Positions 34,530 to 43,750 of a stretch of DNA of 64,000 nucleotides are shown here, piece by piece. The DNA is taken from contig NZ_WPOO01000001.1 of NCBI RefSeq assembly GCF_009755265.1, positions 124,001 to 188,000 on the forward strand, written 5' to 3'. The stretch is from Adlercreutzia rubneri (GTDB lineage: Bacteria; Actinomycetota; Coriobacteriia; Coriobacteriales; Eggerthellaceae). Position 1 is the first letter of the stretch. Every line of letters begins with the position of its first letter. A program made the translations under genes and the position numbers. The notes beneath the pieces are model-generated. The model worked only from the letters and a program-made list of their open reading frames with translations, had not been told where the DNA came from and did no database searches.

Positions 34530-35828
34530 CTACTTGTAGTCCTCGACGTTTTTCGAGGAGGAGCCGGTGGTGTTGCCGGATTGGCGCAGCTCGAAGCCGA
34601 AGCGCACCGTGCCGTCGCCGAAACGCTCCTGCAAAGCGTCGGTGGCGGCCAGAAGGCTGCGGCGCTTCTCCTCGTCGCGGATGAGCGCCTCGCTTTCAAC
34701 CGCGTCTGCGTTGTCATCGCCCCCAAGGACGGCAGCGTCGAAAAGCGTCTCCTGCACCGGGGCGCCGTCCTCTTCGAAATGGGTCACGGCCACACCGAGC
34801 AGGCGCACCTTCATGCCCGGAGCCCACAGCTCCTCCGCCAGGCGGTGCACCACCGGGGCGAACGCGATGTCATCGTCGGTGGGGGCGGCCAGCGAGCACT
34901 GGGCCGAGCGGGTCGTGCGGTTGTCGTAGCGCATCTTCACGGCCACGGTGCGTCCCTTGAGCCCCTTGCGACGCAGGCGCCTCCCCACCTTTGCCGCAAT
35001 GGTGGAAAGCGCCGCTTCGATGTCCTCGCGCGTCTCCAGATCATGGGCGTAGGTTACCTCGTTGGAGACCGACTTCACCTCGTCGTCCTCGGCCACTTCC
35101 GACCGATCGCGCCCTAAGGCCCGGTCGCGCATCATCTCGCCGTTCTTCCCGAAGATCTTCCGCAGAAGGGCACCGTCGGCCCGGCCCATGGCTCCCAAGG
35201 TGCGCACGCCGTGGGAAAGGAGCGTCCTCTCGGCGGCTGCCCCCACGCCGGAGAGCGTGCGCACGGGCAGCTTTTCCAGGAAGGCCGCCTCCGTGCCGGG
35301 GAAAACCACGGTGAGTCCTCGGGGCTTGTCGCGGTCCGAGGCGATTTTCGCCACGGACTTGGAGGTGCCCACGCCGATGGAGCAGGTGACGCCGAGGGCG
35401 GCCACGCGCTCCTGGATGCGCTGGGCCACGAGAACCGGGTGCTCGGTGTTCACGGCAGTAGGGGTGACGTCTATAAAGGCCTCGTCGATGGAGACCTGTT
35501 GCACGTGGGGCGTCTCGTCTCGCAGGATGGCCATGATGGCGGCGGACACCTCGCGGTAGCGGTGGAAATGGCCATGCGTCCAAATGGCCTCGGGACACAG
35601 CGCTCGTGCTAGCGACGAGGCCATGGCGCTGCGCACTCCGAAGGCGCGGGCCTCGTAGGAGCAGGTGGAGACGACCCCGTGGGCGTCCGCATCGCCGCCG
35701 ACGATGACGGGCTTGCCCCGCCAGGCCGGGTGGTCAAGCTGCTCGACGGAGGCGAAGAAGGCGTCCAGATCTACCAGCAGGATGGCCGGGCCCTCCCACG
35801 GCGGCAGGTAAGCGTCGCTATCGTTCAC
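34530..35828 (-). CDS. dinB: DNA polymerase IV (Y family)
   Basis: An error-prone translesion polymerase of 432 residues. The catalytic carboxylates lie in LLVDLDAFFASVEQ and VSIDEAFIDVT, and the helix-hairpin-helix region is LSGVGAAAERTLLSHG. The little-finger domain follows, with a ~60-residue tail after it that has no obvious beta-clamp motif at its very end. Its start lies 11 bp inside the degV end, so the two genes form an operon. Confidence 0.94.
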   Translation of the reverse strand: MNDSDAYLPPWEGPAILLVDLDAFFASVEQLDHPAWRGKPVIVGGDADAHGVVSTCSYEARAFGVRSAMASSLARALCPEAIWTHGHFHRYREVSAAIMAILRDETPHVQQVSIDEAFIDVTPTAVNTEHPVLVAQRIQERVAALGVTCSIGVGTSKSVAKIASDRDKPRGLTVVFPGTEAAFLEKLPVRTLSGVGAAAERTLLSHGVRTLGAMGRADGALLRKIFGKNGEMMRDRALGRDRSEVAEDDEVKSVSNEVTYAHDLETREDIEAALSTIAAKVGRRLRRKGLKGRTVAVKMRYDNRTTRSAQCSLAAPTDDDIAFAPVVHRLAEELWAPGMKVRLLGVAVTHFEEDGAPVQETLFDAAVLGGDDNADAVESEALIRDEEKRRSLLAATDALQERFGDGTVRFGFELRQSGNTTGSSSKNVEDYK

Positions 35829-36690
35829 TGGCCAGGAAGAACAGGGCCATGGTGCCGGGGCCGGAATGGGCGCCGATGACCGGATCCACGTAGTTGATGA
35901 GGATGTCGGTGACGCCGAAGCGCTCTCTCACGAGGTCGGCCACGTACTCGGCGTCCTCGATGCAGTCGCCGTGGCTGATGAACACGGTCTGATCCGCCAC
36001 GGGAGAGGTGGCCGTCTGCGCCATGTGATCGACCAGCGCCTTCAGCGACTTTTTGCGCCCGCGCACCTTCTCCAGCGGAATGAGGTGGCCCTCGTCGTCC
36101 ACGTGCATGACCGGCTTGATGTTCAGAAGGGTGCCGGCCCAGGCGCTCGTGCGGGAGACGCGGCCGCCGCGGAATAGGAACATGAGGTCGTCCACGGTGA
36201 ACCAGTGGGCCAGGTGCAGCTTGTTGGCCTCCGGCCAGTCGCGAACCTCGGTGATGGACGCACCCTCCTCGCGCATCTTGGCGGCGTACCAGACGAGCAG
36301 CCCTTCGCCCATGGAGGCGGCCAGGGTGTCCACCGCGAGCACCGTGCGGTCCGGGTAGGCGTCGGCCAGCTCGGCCAGCAGAAGGTCGATGGCCTGGTAG
36401 GTGCCGGAAAGCCCGCTGGAGAACCCGATGTAGAGCACATCCTGGCCCGAGGCAAGAAGCCCCTCCAGCAGCTCGCGGGAGTCCTTCAGATTCGGCAGCG
36501 ACGTCGTGATGACCTTGCCCTCGCGCATCATGGTGTAGAACTGCTTAAGATCGGTCTTCTGCCCCTTGAGGTAACTGTGATGCTCCTCGCCATCCACCAT
36601 GAACGTGAGCGGAAGGATATGCAGGTCGAACTGGTCGATAACCTCCTCAGTGAGATTGGAGGAGGAATCGGTGACGATGGCGAAGGCCAT
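35818..36690 (-). CDS. DegV family fatty-acid-binding protein
   Basis: A 290-residue protein. It starts AIVTDSSSNLTEEV and shows ITTSLPN, IGFSSGLSGTYQ and DTLAASMGEGLL, typical of DegV/FakB proteins. These bind a fatty acid and present it to a FakA kinase; no fakA is visible here. The ATG at 36690 has AAGGAG 6 nt upstream. It overlaps dinB. Confidence 0.93.
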   Translation of the reverse strand: MAFAIVTDSSSNLTEEVIDQFDLHILPLTFMVDGEEHHSYLKGQKTDLKQFYTMMREGKVITTSLPNLKDSRELLEGLLASGQDVLYIGFSSGLSGTYQAIDLLLAELADAYPDRTVLAVDTLAASMGEGLLVWYAAKMREEGASITEVRDWPEANKLHLAHWFTVDDLMFLFRGGRVSRTSAWAGTLLNIKPVMHVDDEGHLIPLEKVRGRKKSLKALVDHMAQTATSPVADQTVFISHGDCIEDAEYVADLVRERFGVTDILINYVDPVIGAHSGPGTMALFFLASER

Positions 36691-36820
36691 GGAGGGCTCC
36701 TTATCGGGTAGGGGGCTGCATTTTGCGGCACGCTGCTGCGCATCCGATATTCTAGCGCAAATCGGGCCCATTGCACCTGCTGCGGCTAATGAAGCCTTTC
36801 CTGAGAAAAAGTTGTAACCA

Positions 36821-36851
36821 TTGTCCGCGTCGCGCCCCCTTGCCGTATACT
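36821..36851 (+). promoter_or_regulatory. Possible promoter of the ileS operon
   Basis: TTGTCC (36821-36826) and TATACT (36846-36851) are 19 nt apart, slightly long. A GCCGTCG/CGACGGC hairpin lies in the leader. No T-box specifier or GGTGG-type element was seen. Confidence 0.45.
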
Positions 36852-36935
36852 TTGCAAGATACGCTCACAGGCGCCGCCGTCGCACTTCGACGGCCGTGAT
36901 ATAGAGGAACCCGAGACGTGGAAGAGGGACGAACT

Positions 36936-39782
36936 GTGTCGAACAGCTACAAGGACACCATGAACCTGCCCGAGACCGATTTCCCCATGCGGGGGAACCT
37001 GCCGGCCCGCGAGCCCGAGCGGCTCGCCCAGTGGCAGGAAATGGACATCTACCGCCGTGTGCTGGAGAAGAACGCCGACGGCAAGCCCTTCGTGCTGCAC
37101 GACGGCCCTCCTTATGCCAACGGCCCCATTCACATCGGTCACGCCTTCAACAAGATCCTCAAGGACTTCGTCGTTAAAAGCCACGCCCAGCGCGGGTACT
37201 TCACCCCCTACATCCCCGGTTGGGACTGCCATGGACAGCCCATCGAGCATATGGTGGAAGTGACGCTCGGACCCGAGAAGATGGCCGAGATCTCCCAGGT
37301 GGAGCTGCGCCAGCGCTGCCGCGAGTGGGCGGAGAAGTACGTCGATATCCAGAGGAACGGCTTCAAGCGGCTTGGCGTGAACGCCGACTGGGAGCATCCC
37401 TACCTCACGTTCATTCCGAACTACGAGGCCGGCAACGTGGAGATCTTCAAGGATCTGTACCTGAAGGGCTCGGTCTACCGCGGCCGCAAGCCCATCCATT
37501 GGTGCACCCACTGCCACACGGCGCTCGCCGAGGCGGAGATCGAGTACGGCGACGAGGTGTCGCCCTCCATTTACGTGAAGTTCAAGCTGGATGCGATGCC
37601 CGGCGTGTTCGAGGCCTCCGGAGCCGAAGGCGCCGCCTATCTGCTCATCTGGACGACGACCCCCTGGACGCTTCCTGCGAACACGGCGGTGTCGCTGGCG
37701 CCCGACGCCGACTACGTCATGGTCACCGTCGGCGGCGACAACCTCATCATGGCCAAGGAGCTCGTGGAAACGGTGGCCGAGGTGGCCGGCTGGGAAGACT
37801 ACGACTTCGTCCGCGGTGCCGACGGCGAGCCGGTGACGCTGACGGGCAAGCAGCTGTTCGGCCTCACCTACACCGCCCCCGTGCGCCGCGACATCAAGGG
37901 CACGGTCATCTACGGCGATCATGTCACCTTGGATACGGGCACCGGCGCCGTGCACACGGCCCCTGGCCACGGCCAGGACGACTACCTCGTCGCGCTCGAG
38001 TTCGACATTCCCATGCTCATGCCCGTGGACGACAACGGCGTGTTCACCGGCGAGGCGGGGCAGTTTGCCGGCCTTTCCACCGACGAGGCCAATCCCGTCA
38101 TCATCGACTGGCTGCGCGAGCAGGGCACACTCGTGGCCGAGAAGAAGATCAACCACTCCTACCCGCACTGCTGGCGCTGCCACGAGCCGGTCATCTTCCG
38201 CGCCACGGACCAGTGGTTCGTCTCCATGGACAAGAACGCCCTGCGCGAGGACGCCCTGCGCGCCATCAACTCGGAGGTGGAGTGGATTCCCGCCTGGGCC
38301 AAGAACCGCATCGGCGCCATGGTGGCCGACCGTCCCGACTGGTGCATCTCGCGCCAGCGAAGCTGGGGCGTGCCCATTCCCGTGTTCAAGTGCGCCAAGT
38401 GCGGCAACACGGTGGCCACGGCCGAGACCTTCGACGCGGTGATCGAGCTGTTCAACACCAAGGGCGCCGACGCCTGGTTCACCGAGGCGCCAAGCGATTA
38501 TCTGCCGCGCGGCACCAAGTGCGAGGTGTGCGGGGGTACCGAGCTTATCCCCGAGAAGGACATCCTGGACGTGTGGTGGGAGTCCGGCGTCTCGCACACG
38601 AGCGTCTGCCGCCACCGTGCCGAAGCTGATGGGCTCACCTTCCCGGCCGATATGTACCTGGAGGGCTCCGACCAGCACCGCGGCTGGTTCCAGTCGTCGC
38701 TGCTCACCTCCATCGGCGCCTACGGCGTGCCGCCGTACAGGTCGGTCATGCACTGCGGGTTCACCGTGGACGAAGAGGGTCGCAAGATGTCGAAGTCGCT
38801 CGGCAACGGCATCGATCCGGAGGAGATGTGCAGCAAGTTCGGCGCCGATGTGCTGCGCCTCTGGGTGTCCTCCTGCGATTACTCCCAGGACGTGTCCATC
38901 TCCGAGAACATCCTGAAGCAGGTCTCCGACGCCTACCGTCGCTTCCGCAACACCTTCCGCTTCCTGCTCGGCAACTTGAACGACTTCACGCCGGACGACT
39001 TCGTGGGGGACTGGGACGCGCTGGAGCCGCTCGACCAGTGGGCGATGGTGCGTCTCTCGCAGCTGCTCGCCGACGTGGAGGCCGCTTACGAGTCCTACCG
39101 CTTCAACAGCGTCTACCGGGCCCTGTACGATTATGTGAACGACATCTCCGCCGTGTACATGGACGTCACCAAGGATCGCCTGTACGCTGAGACGCCGGCT
39201 TCGCCGCGACGCCGGGCCGTGCAGACCGTGCTCATGAACATCCTGGAGGTGCTCGTGCGCGTCATGGCACCCATCCTGTCGTTCACCACCGACGAGGTGT
39301 GGGAGTGCTACCCGCCGGCCTTCAGGGACATCGAGGGCCGCGAGGCCTCGGTGCAGCTGGCCGGTTGGCCCACCGCGCGCGACTTCGTGCCCGCCCTTCC
39401 CGCCGACGCCGGCGCGCAAGTGGCTACCATGGAGGAGATGATGGCCGTCCGCGAGGTGGTCACCAAGGCGCTGGAAGAGGCCCGAAACGAGAAGATCATC
39501 GGCAAGAGCCAGGAGGCATCGCTTACCGTGACGGCGCCGGCGGCCCTCGTGGCCACGGCCGGCTCCTTCGACCCGTCGGTCTTCGAGGAGCTGTTCATAG
39601 TGGCCTCGGTGCAGTTTGTGGAAGGCGACGGCGACGAGATCACGGCGGCGGTCACGGTGGCCGAGGGCGAGAAGTGCCCGCGCTGCTGGAACATTCGCGA
39701 GCTCGGTGGCAACCCGCGTCATCCGGACGTGTGCGAGCGCTGCGGGGATGCGCTGGACGCCATCGAGGGCGGGGCCGAGTAA
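36936..39782 (+). CDS. ileS: isoleucine-tRNA ligase
   Basis: A class I synthetase of 948 residues from the GTG at 36936; an in-frame GTG at 36918 is also possible. HIGH-type motif GPIHIGHAFNK, KMSKS motif RKMSKSLGNGI, editing domain TTPWTLPANTAV, and a C-terminal zinc-binding C-x2-C pair (CPRCWN, CERCGD). It heads an ileS-lspA-pseudouridine synthase-hemH run of closely packed genes. Confidence 0.97.
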   Translation: MSNSYKDTMNLPETDFPMRGNLPAREPERLAQWQEMDIYRRVLEKNADGKPFVLHDGPPYANGPIHIGHAFNKILKDFVVKSHAQRGYFTPYIPGWDCHGQPIEHMVEVTLGPEKMAEISQVELRQRCREWAEKYVDIQRNGFKRLGVNADWEHPYLTFIPNYEAGNVEIFKDLYLKGSVYRGRKPIHWCTHCHTALAEAEIEYGDEVSPSIYVKFKLDAMPGVFEASGAEGAAYLLIWTTTPWTLPANTAVSLAPDADYVMVTVGGDNLIMAKELVETVAEVAGWEDYDFVRGADGEPVTLTGKQLFGLTYTAPVRRDIKGTVIYGDHVTLDTGTGAVHTAPGHGQDDYLVALEFDIPMLMPVDDNGVFTGEAGQFAGLSTDEANPVIIDWLREQGTLVAEKKINHSYPHCWRCHEPVIFRATDQWFVSMDKNALREDALRAINSEVEWIPAWAKNRIGAMVADRPDWCISRQRSWGVPIPVFKCAKCGNTVATAETFDAVIELFNTKGADAWFTEAPSDYLPRGTKCEVCGGTELIPEKDILDVWWESGVSHTSVCRHRAEADGLTFPADMYLEGSDQHRGWFQSSLLTSIGAYGVPPYRSVMHCGFTVDEEGRKMSKSLGNGIDPEEMCSKFGADVLRLWVSSCDYSQDVSISENILKQVSDAYRRFRNTFRFLLGNLNDFTPDDFVGDWDALEPLDQWAMVRLSQLLADVEAAYESYRFNSVYRALYDYVNDISAVYMDVTKDRLYAETPASPRRRAVQTVLMNILEVLVRVMAPILSFTTDEVWECYPPAFRDIEGREASVQLAGWPTARDFVPALPADAGAQVATMEEMMAVREVVTKALEEARNEKIIGKSQEASLTVTAPAALVATAGSFDPSVFEELFIVASVQFVEGDGDEITAAVTVAEGEKCPRCWNIRELGGNPRHPDVCERCGDALDAIEGGAE

Positions 39783-40358
39783 GTGGCCGCTCCCGAGACG
39801 TTAACCATCGAGAAAGAGCAAGGGGAGGCCTCTGCCGTGGAGGAGAGGCTTCCCAGCCGGCGCAAGCGCAACGCCGCCATCTTCGTTCCTCTTGCCGCTC
39901 TGTGGCTTGTCCTCGACATCGCCACGAAAGCTTACTTCAACAGCTTCTCCGTGGGCCAGGTGGTGGCCGGTCCCTTTCTTGGTCTGGTGCAGTTCCGCCT
40001 GGTGCACAACACCGGTGCCGCCTGGGGTATGTTCGATGAATCGACCTTCGCCCTCGGAGTGATGTCGGTGCTCGTCTGCGTCGCGCTCACGGTGTATTTG
40101 TTCACGGCCGGCAGGCGCGCCGGCGTTATGGAGACGGTGGGGATCGCGCTGATTGTGGCCGGCGGCTTGGGCAACGCGCTCGACCGCTTCACGTTGGGCT
40201 ACGTGGTCGATTTCATCGACACGGTGTTTATCAGCTTCCCTACGTTCAACGTTGCCGACATCGGGGTTACCTGCGGGTTCGTGCTGTTCTTCGCGGGGAT
40301 GCTCTGGTCCATGAGGAAGGATGCGCCCGCGAAGGAGGTCGCATCGGAGGAGAAGTAA
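39783..40358 (+). CDS. lspA: lipoprotein signal peptidase
   Basis: An inner-membrane aspartyl peptidase that cleaves prolipoproteins, needed for the lipobox proteins in this window. It has 191 residues from the GTG directly after the ileS stop. A GTG at 39837 with a better ribosome site (GGGGAGG) would remove 18 charged residues. There are four membrane helices. The catalytic aspartates are in NALDRFTLGYVVDFI and FNVADIGV. Confidence 0.94.
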   Translation: MAAPETLTIEKEQGEASAVEERLPSRRKRNAAIFVPLAALWLVLDIATKAYFNSFSVGQVVAGPFLGLVQFRLVHNTGAAWGMFDESTFALGVMSVLVCVALTVYLFTAGRRAGVMETVGIALIVAGGLGNALDRFTLGYVVDFIDTVFISFPTFNVADIGVTCGFVLFFAGMLWSMRKDAPAKEVASEEK

Positions 40359-40397
40359 CCTGTTCGGGGGATGACCCTCTGGCAGGACGTCGATAGA

Positions 40398-41465
40398 ATG
40401 GATGCCATGTCACGCTCGCTTTGCCATATCGTCGCCACCGAGGACGCCGGAAGCCGCTTGGATGCCCTGTGCGCTGCCCGGGGGCTCTACGCTTCCCGCT
40501 CGGCCGCCGCGCGCGCCATCGAGGAGGGCCGCGTCTTCGTGAACGGCGCCACGGTTTCTAAAAAGCATGCCGTGGCGGCGGGGGACACCATCGTCTACGA
40601 GGTGGACGACGAGCCGGAGTCCGTGGTGGTCTACGGCGAGCCCATCGACTTGGATGTGCGCTTCGAAGACGAGGACATGCTCGTGCTCTCGAAGCAGATC
40701 GGGCTCGTCTGCCACCCCTCCGTCGATCATGCCCACGGCACGCTGGTCAATGCGCTTATCTGGCACTGCGGCGAGGACAACCTCTGCAACGTGCAGGGCG
40801 AGGAGGCCGACCGGCTCGGCATCGTGCACCGGCTCGACCGCGACACCTCGGGCCTCATGCTGGCGGCTAAGACCGATGAGGCCGGGCGCGAACTTATGGC
40901 CCAAATTCAAGATCGCGCCGTCGACCGCCACTACATCGCGCTCGTTCACGGCATCATGGCCCACGACACCGGCATGATCGACGCGCCCATCGCGCGCTCC
41001 GCCGACGAGCGGTGCCGCATGGCCGTGCGCGACGTGCCGAGCGCCCGGGAGGCCATCACGACGTTTCGCGTGCTCGAGCGCTTCGAGGCCGGCCCCAAGG
41101 ACGACGGCTACAGCCTCATCGAGTGCAAGCTTTTCACGGGCCGCACCCACCAGATCCGCGTGCACATGCAGTACACGCGCCATCCAATCGTGGGCGATCC
41201 GGTGTACAACGCCCACGGCCCCCGCGACGCCCGGGCCCAGCTGGGGCTGCGCCGCCAGTTCCTACACTCCTACAGCATCGCCTTCGAGCACCCGACGACC
41301 GGCGAGCCCATGGCCTTCGCCGACAATCTGCCGCGCGACCTGCAGGAAGCGCTCGATTCGCTGGCCGCGCGCTCGCTGGGAAAGACCGAGGCGGGGCGCG
41401 AGGTGGCCGAGCTCATGGCAACGTCGCCCGTCCCTTCCGTGGAAGGAGAGGTACCCGATGAGTAG
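40398..41465 (+). CDS. RluA-family pseudouridine synthase
   Basis: An RNA-modifying enzyme with an N-terminal S4 domain (SRLDALCAARGLYASRSAAA) and the catalytic RLDRDTSGLMLAAK. The later GRTHQIRVHMQYTRHPIVGD is also typical. RluD-like 23S rRNA modification is the best guess. The start is one of several close codons (40371, 40398, 40407). The end overlaps hemH by 8 bp. Confidence 0.92.
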   Translation: MDAMSRSLCHIVATEDAGSRLDALCAARGLYASRSAAARAIEEGRVFVNGATVSKKHAVAAGDTIVYEVDDEPESVVVYGEPIDLDVRFEDEDMLVLSKQIGLVCHPSVDHAHGTLVNALIWHCGEDNLCNVQGEEADRLGIVHRLDRDTSGLMLAAKTDEAGRELMAQIQDRAVDRHYIALVHGIMAHDTGMIDAPIARSADERCRMAVRDVPSAREAITTFRVLERFEAGPKDDGYSLIECKLFTGRTHQIRVHMQYTRHPIVGDPVYNAHGPRDARAQLGLRRQFLHSYSIAFEHPTTGEPMAFADNLPRDLQEALDSLAARSLGKTEAGREVAELMATSPVPSVEGEVPDE

Positions 41466-42642
41466 GAAGCAGGCCGCCGCCCCGCGCAAGGTGGGCATCA
41501 TCATTGCGAACACGGGAACGCCCGAGGCTCCCACGAGAAAGGCCGTGAAGAAGTACCTCTCGCAGTTCCTCATGGATCCGCGCATCTGCCCCATGCCGCG
41601 CCCGGTGTGGTGGACGCTGCTGCATACGACCATCCTGCGCAAGCGCTCGCGCGCCTCGGCGGAGAAGTACCAGAAGATCTGGACCGAAGAAGGTTCGCCT
41701 CTCGTTGCCATTACGGCTTCCCTGGAGCGCGGCCTGAACGACTACTATGCCGAGCAGGGGCTGCCCGTCGTCGTGCGCGCCGGCATGAGCTACGGAAAGC
41801 CCTCCCTCAAGCAGGCGGTGAAGGAGCTGAAGGAGGAGGGCTGCACCGAGCTTGTCGTTTTGCCCATGTACCCTCAGTCGGCGTTTTCCACCACCGGCTC
41901 GGTGAGCGACGGTGTGGCCAAGGCCGTGCGGCGGGCCCGGTTCAAGGGCGATGTGCGCCTTGTCGACGGCTACGGCGAGGATGCCACCTACGTCCGGGCT
42001 GTGGCCGCCTCCATCCGCAACGCGGGCTTTTCCGAAGAGTCGGGGGATCGGCTCCTGTTCTCGTTCCACTCCATCCCGTTGAAGGATATCGAGGCGGGGG
42101 ATACCTACGAGCTGCAGACCGGGGCCACGAGTTTGGCCATAGCCGGAGAGTTAGGGCTTGACCGCCGGAGCTGGACCATCAGCTACCAGAGCCGCTTCGA
42201 TAAGGGGCGCACGTGGCTTTCGCCCTTCACGCGCCCCACGCTCGTACGCTTGGCCCAGGCTGCCGAGCCGGGCAGCCGCCTGTACGTGGTGTGCCCGAAT
42301 TTCGCGGTGGACTGCCTGGAGACGCTCTACGACGTGCCGCAGGAGCTGGAGCCCATCTACCGCGCGGCGCTCGCTGGCGAGCTGGTGGATGCCGACGAGG
42401 AGCCCGGCGCCTTGGAGAACACCGGCAAGCGGGCGGCTCACTGCGACGCGCACCTGGAAGCCCACCGCGACATCGCGAAGACCGTGCGCATGAAGCGCGC
42501 GGCGGAGGATTTTCGCCGCGGCGCCCACCGCCAGCTTGAGGCCGACGAGCCTTTCGTGTACGTTCCCTGCCTGAACAAATCCCGGGCGCACCTCAAGGTG
42601 CTCACTCATATCCTCGCTCCCTACGTGGGAGATGAGGCTTGA
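41458..42642 (+). CDS. hemH: ferrochelatase
   Basis: It inserts Fe2+ into a porphyrin; in actinobacteria the substrate is usually coproporphyrin III. The 394-residue protein starts KVGIIIANTGTPEAPTRKAV and has the catalytic-histidine region LLFSFHSIPLKDI. It also has SRFDKGRTWL and the late CPNFAVDCLETLYD segment with the metal-side glutamate. The ATG overlaps the previous gene. A diverged copy of its last 40 codons lies at 45481-45603. Confidence 0.94.
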   Translation: MSRKQAAAPRKVGIIIANTGTPEAPTRKAVKKYLSQFLMDPRICPMPRPVWWTLLHTTILRKRSRASAEKYQKIWTEEGSPLVAITASLERGLNDYYAEQGLPVVVRAGMSYGKPSLKQAVKELKEEGCTELVVLPMYPQSAFSTTGSVSDGVAKAVRRARFKGDVRLVDGYGEDATYVRAVAASIRNAGFSEESGDRLLFSFHSIPLKDIEAGDTYELQTGATSLAIAGELGLDRRSWTISYQSRFDKGRTWLSPFTRPTLVRLAQAAEPGSRLYVVCPNFAVDCLETLYDVPQELEPIYRAALAGELVDADEEPGALENTGKRAAHCDAHLEAHRDIAKTVRMKRAAEDFRRGAHRQLEADEPFVYVPCLNKSRAHLKVLTHILAPYVGDEA

Positions 42643-42674
42643 GCGCTTTGTAAGTCATAGCAGGAGGGCAAAGC

Positions 42675-43599
42675 GTGGATGATTACAGCGCGGGCGAAAC
42701 CATAGGCTTCTCCGCTCAGCTTGCCGCAATTTATACGGAGCTATCGAGGTACAGCAGTCTGTTCTGCCGGGCTCGTTTCGGTCTGTCGGTGACAGAATAC
42801 GAGCTGCTCTTATGTCTGTGGGAGGCCGAGACGCCCCTTGGCTTCAATCGGCTCTCCGACTTCCTCATGCTGAAAACGAGCACACTTTGGCATATGGTCC
42901 CCCCCGTTGATCGACCGGTCTCTTCTCGCGGCGGAAAGCAGCGATGAGGACAGGAGGCGGGCGAGACTCTCCCTTACCGAGAAGGGCCGCTTGCTGGCCG
43001 AGGAATGCTGCCGCGACCTCTTCGCCTTCTCGAAGGGGGTGGCGCAGGAGTCGTTGCCCGATGTCGAGTACAATCACTATCTCAGCACGGGCATAGGCGG
43101 CAACCTCGACATCCTGCGCGGGCATGAGGCTGATTTCGAGTTGAGGCGGGTGCCGGCAGACGGTCAGGGCGTCGAGTTCACCCTCTTCACGAGAGCCATC
43201 TTGGAGCGGTGGCGGAGCTGCGTGAGAAAAGAGTGCGGCTTGGCGTTCAACGAGTTCCGCGTGCTCCATGCGCTTTCCGGGGTTCCCAGTTTGCGCATAC
43301 AGGATATATCAGACAGGCTCCTGTCGCCGCGCAGCCATGTGTCGCTGAGCAAGCGGCGGCTTTGCGAGGCGCACCTGGCAAAAGAGATGCCCAATCCCTT
43401 CGACAGTCGCTCGGTGCTGGTCGGCCTTACGGCCAAAGGCCAGCGAACGCTCGATCGGGCCTTGCCCGCTTTGGATGCCATTACGATTCCCGCGCACAAC
43501 CCTGGCACAGATGAGGCGGTGATGATTCTGAGGGCATGGCACTCGCGGATGTACTACAACCTCAAGCGCAATCACGCTACATTACTTGAGTCGTTTTAA
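42675..43599 (+). pseudogene. tandem MarR-like regulator, frameshifted at a C7 tract
   Basis: Starts at the GTG 42675. The first frame holds a MarR-type winged helix (FGLSVTEYELLLCLWEAETP). The frame breaks at seven C (42899-42905); with six, it continues as PPLIDRSLLAAESSDEDRRR, ending the first wing and LT-x-KG helix. A second MarR-like unit follows (LAFNEFRVLHALSGVP, then SVLVGLTAKGQRTL). The full product would be about 308 residues with two MarR-like halves in one chain. It precedes a flavoprotein gene on the same strand. It may be decay, a base-call error or slippage-based switching. Confidence 0.8.
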
Positions 43600-43750
43600 C
43601 AAAAACCGTCATTATTAAAATCAAAAAAAGTTTTTGAACAGCCATAACTATTGAGCAAATGAGTGTCTATATTGACATTGTTTTTCGTTTTCCTCCTTCC
43701 TAGAATGCAACGAGTCAACAGAAGTTGGCGCATCTCGAAAGGAGCGGGAA

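Noticed and set aside
36781..36935. T-box leader upstream of ileS
   Set aside because: No AG-bulge, specifier or GGTGG-type antiterminator element could be found. Only a short GC hairpin is present.
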